A stretch of 25,704 nucleotides of DNA from JAAZHN01 sp964605575 (lineage in GTDB: Bacteria > Bacillota_I > Bacilli_A > RF39 > UBA660), in contig CAZSDG010000010.1 of the NCBI GenBank assembly GCA_964605575.1, positions 1 through 25,704 on the forward strand, read 5' to 3'. This document shows, in pieces, positions 25,553 through 25,704 of this stretch; position 1 is the stretch's first letter; each line of letters begins with the position of its first letter. A program made the position numbers and the translations under genes. A model generated the notes under the pieces. The model did not search any database. It was not told the DNA's origin and saw only the letters and a list, made by a program, of their open reading frames with translations.

Positions 25553-25704
25553 ATGAAAGATATTGTTGTTATTATTCCCATTTATAATCCTGATCTAGAA
25601 ATTACTAAAAAGTTTATTAAAGAACTTGAAAAAGAGTTTAAACAAATATTAATCATTAATGATGGTAGCAATCCCGAATTTAATGACCTTTTTAAGTCAT
25701 TTAA
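25553..25704 (+). CDS. Family 2 glycosyltransferase, N-terminal fragment (cut by window end)
   Basis: The first 50 codons of a GT-A fold glycosyltransferase. The start MKDIVVIIPIYNPDLEI gives the first strand and nucleotide-sugar loop, and ILIINDGSN is the typical LIVDDGS-type second strand. ATG 25553 follows AAGG and lies 8 bases after the preceding stop. It is the third gene of the plus-strand envelope cluster. The sugar donor and acceptor cannot be predicted from this fragment. Confidence 0.85.
   Translation, partial: MKDIVVIIPIYNPDLEITKKFIKELEKEFKQILIINDGSNPEFNDLFKSF

Overview
The window is AT-rich, gene-dense bacterial DNA, and every recognisable protein reads through in the standard bacterial code. 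TGG encodes tryptophan and hrcA ends in TGA, so this is not a Mycoplasma-type code. The order rpsT / lepA / hemW / hrcA-grpE-dnaK-dnaJ, the CIRCE operator, strong AGGAGG-type ribosome binding sites, a ComN-like protein, a class B sortase and MiaA all point to a low-GC member of the Bacillota. It is most likely an uncultured Bacilli lineage near the Erysipelotrichales/RF39 groups; the exact placement is inference.

Layout. Positions 1-2534 (minus strand) hold a truncated RelA/SpoT-family gene, a ComN-like regulator, a pyrimidine-nucleoside phosphorylase and an unrecognised protein made of two repeats, each with a Cys-x-Cys-x7-Cys-x2-His motif. Positions 2592-3807 (plus) hold an N-acetylhexosamine-1-kinase-like sugar kinase. 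Positions 3809-10192 (minus) are the heat-shock operon hrcA-grpE-dnaK-pepF-dnaJ, with an oligoendopeptidase F gene between dnaK and dnaJ and a CIRCE operator at the promoter. Positions 10206-15453 are a surface-protein island around hemW: a membrane-anchored cadherin-like-domain protein, hemW, a secreted protein ending in an NPKTA sorting signal, and a divergent class B sortase with a large extra cytoplasmic domain. Positions 15452-18651 hold lepA, the divergent rpsT, and a membrane-anchored transglutaminase-like protein. Positions 18623-21868 (minus) carry a GspF/PilC-type pilus platform protein, a prepilin peptidase and miaA. Positions 21889-22078 appear to encode a free-standing small RNA with a 19-codon reading frame. 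Positions 22116-25704 are envelope or glycopolymer genes: a NodB-type deacetylase divergent from a phosphodiester-glycosidase-family protein, an unknown membrane-anchored protein and the start of a family 2 glycosyltransferase.

How it fits together. The conserved backbone (translation, heat shock, HemW, MiaA) is interleaved with envelope functions. The most interesting parts are: the sortase with its cytoplasmic N-terminal domain beside its probable NPKTA substrate; the RelA/SpoT protein whose hydrolase catalytic residues are replaced; the small RNA/mini-ORF locus; the duplicated CxC-x7-CxxH protein; and the PilC protein with a hydrophobic N-terminal extension and no pilin or ATPase gene nearby.
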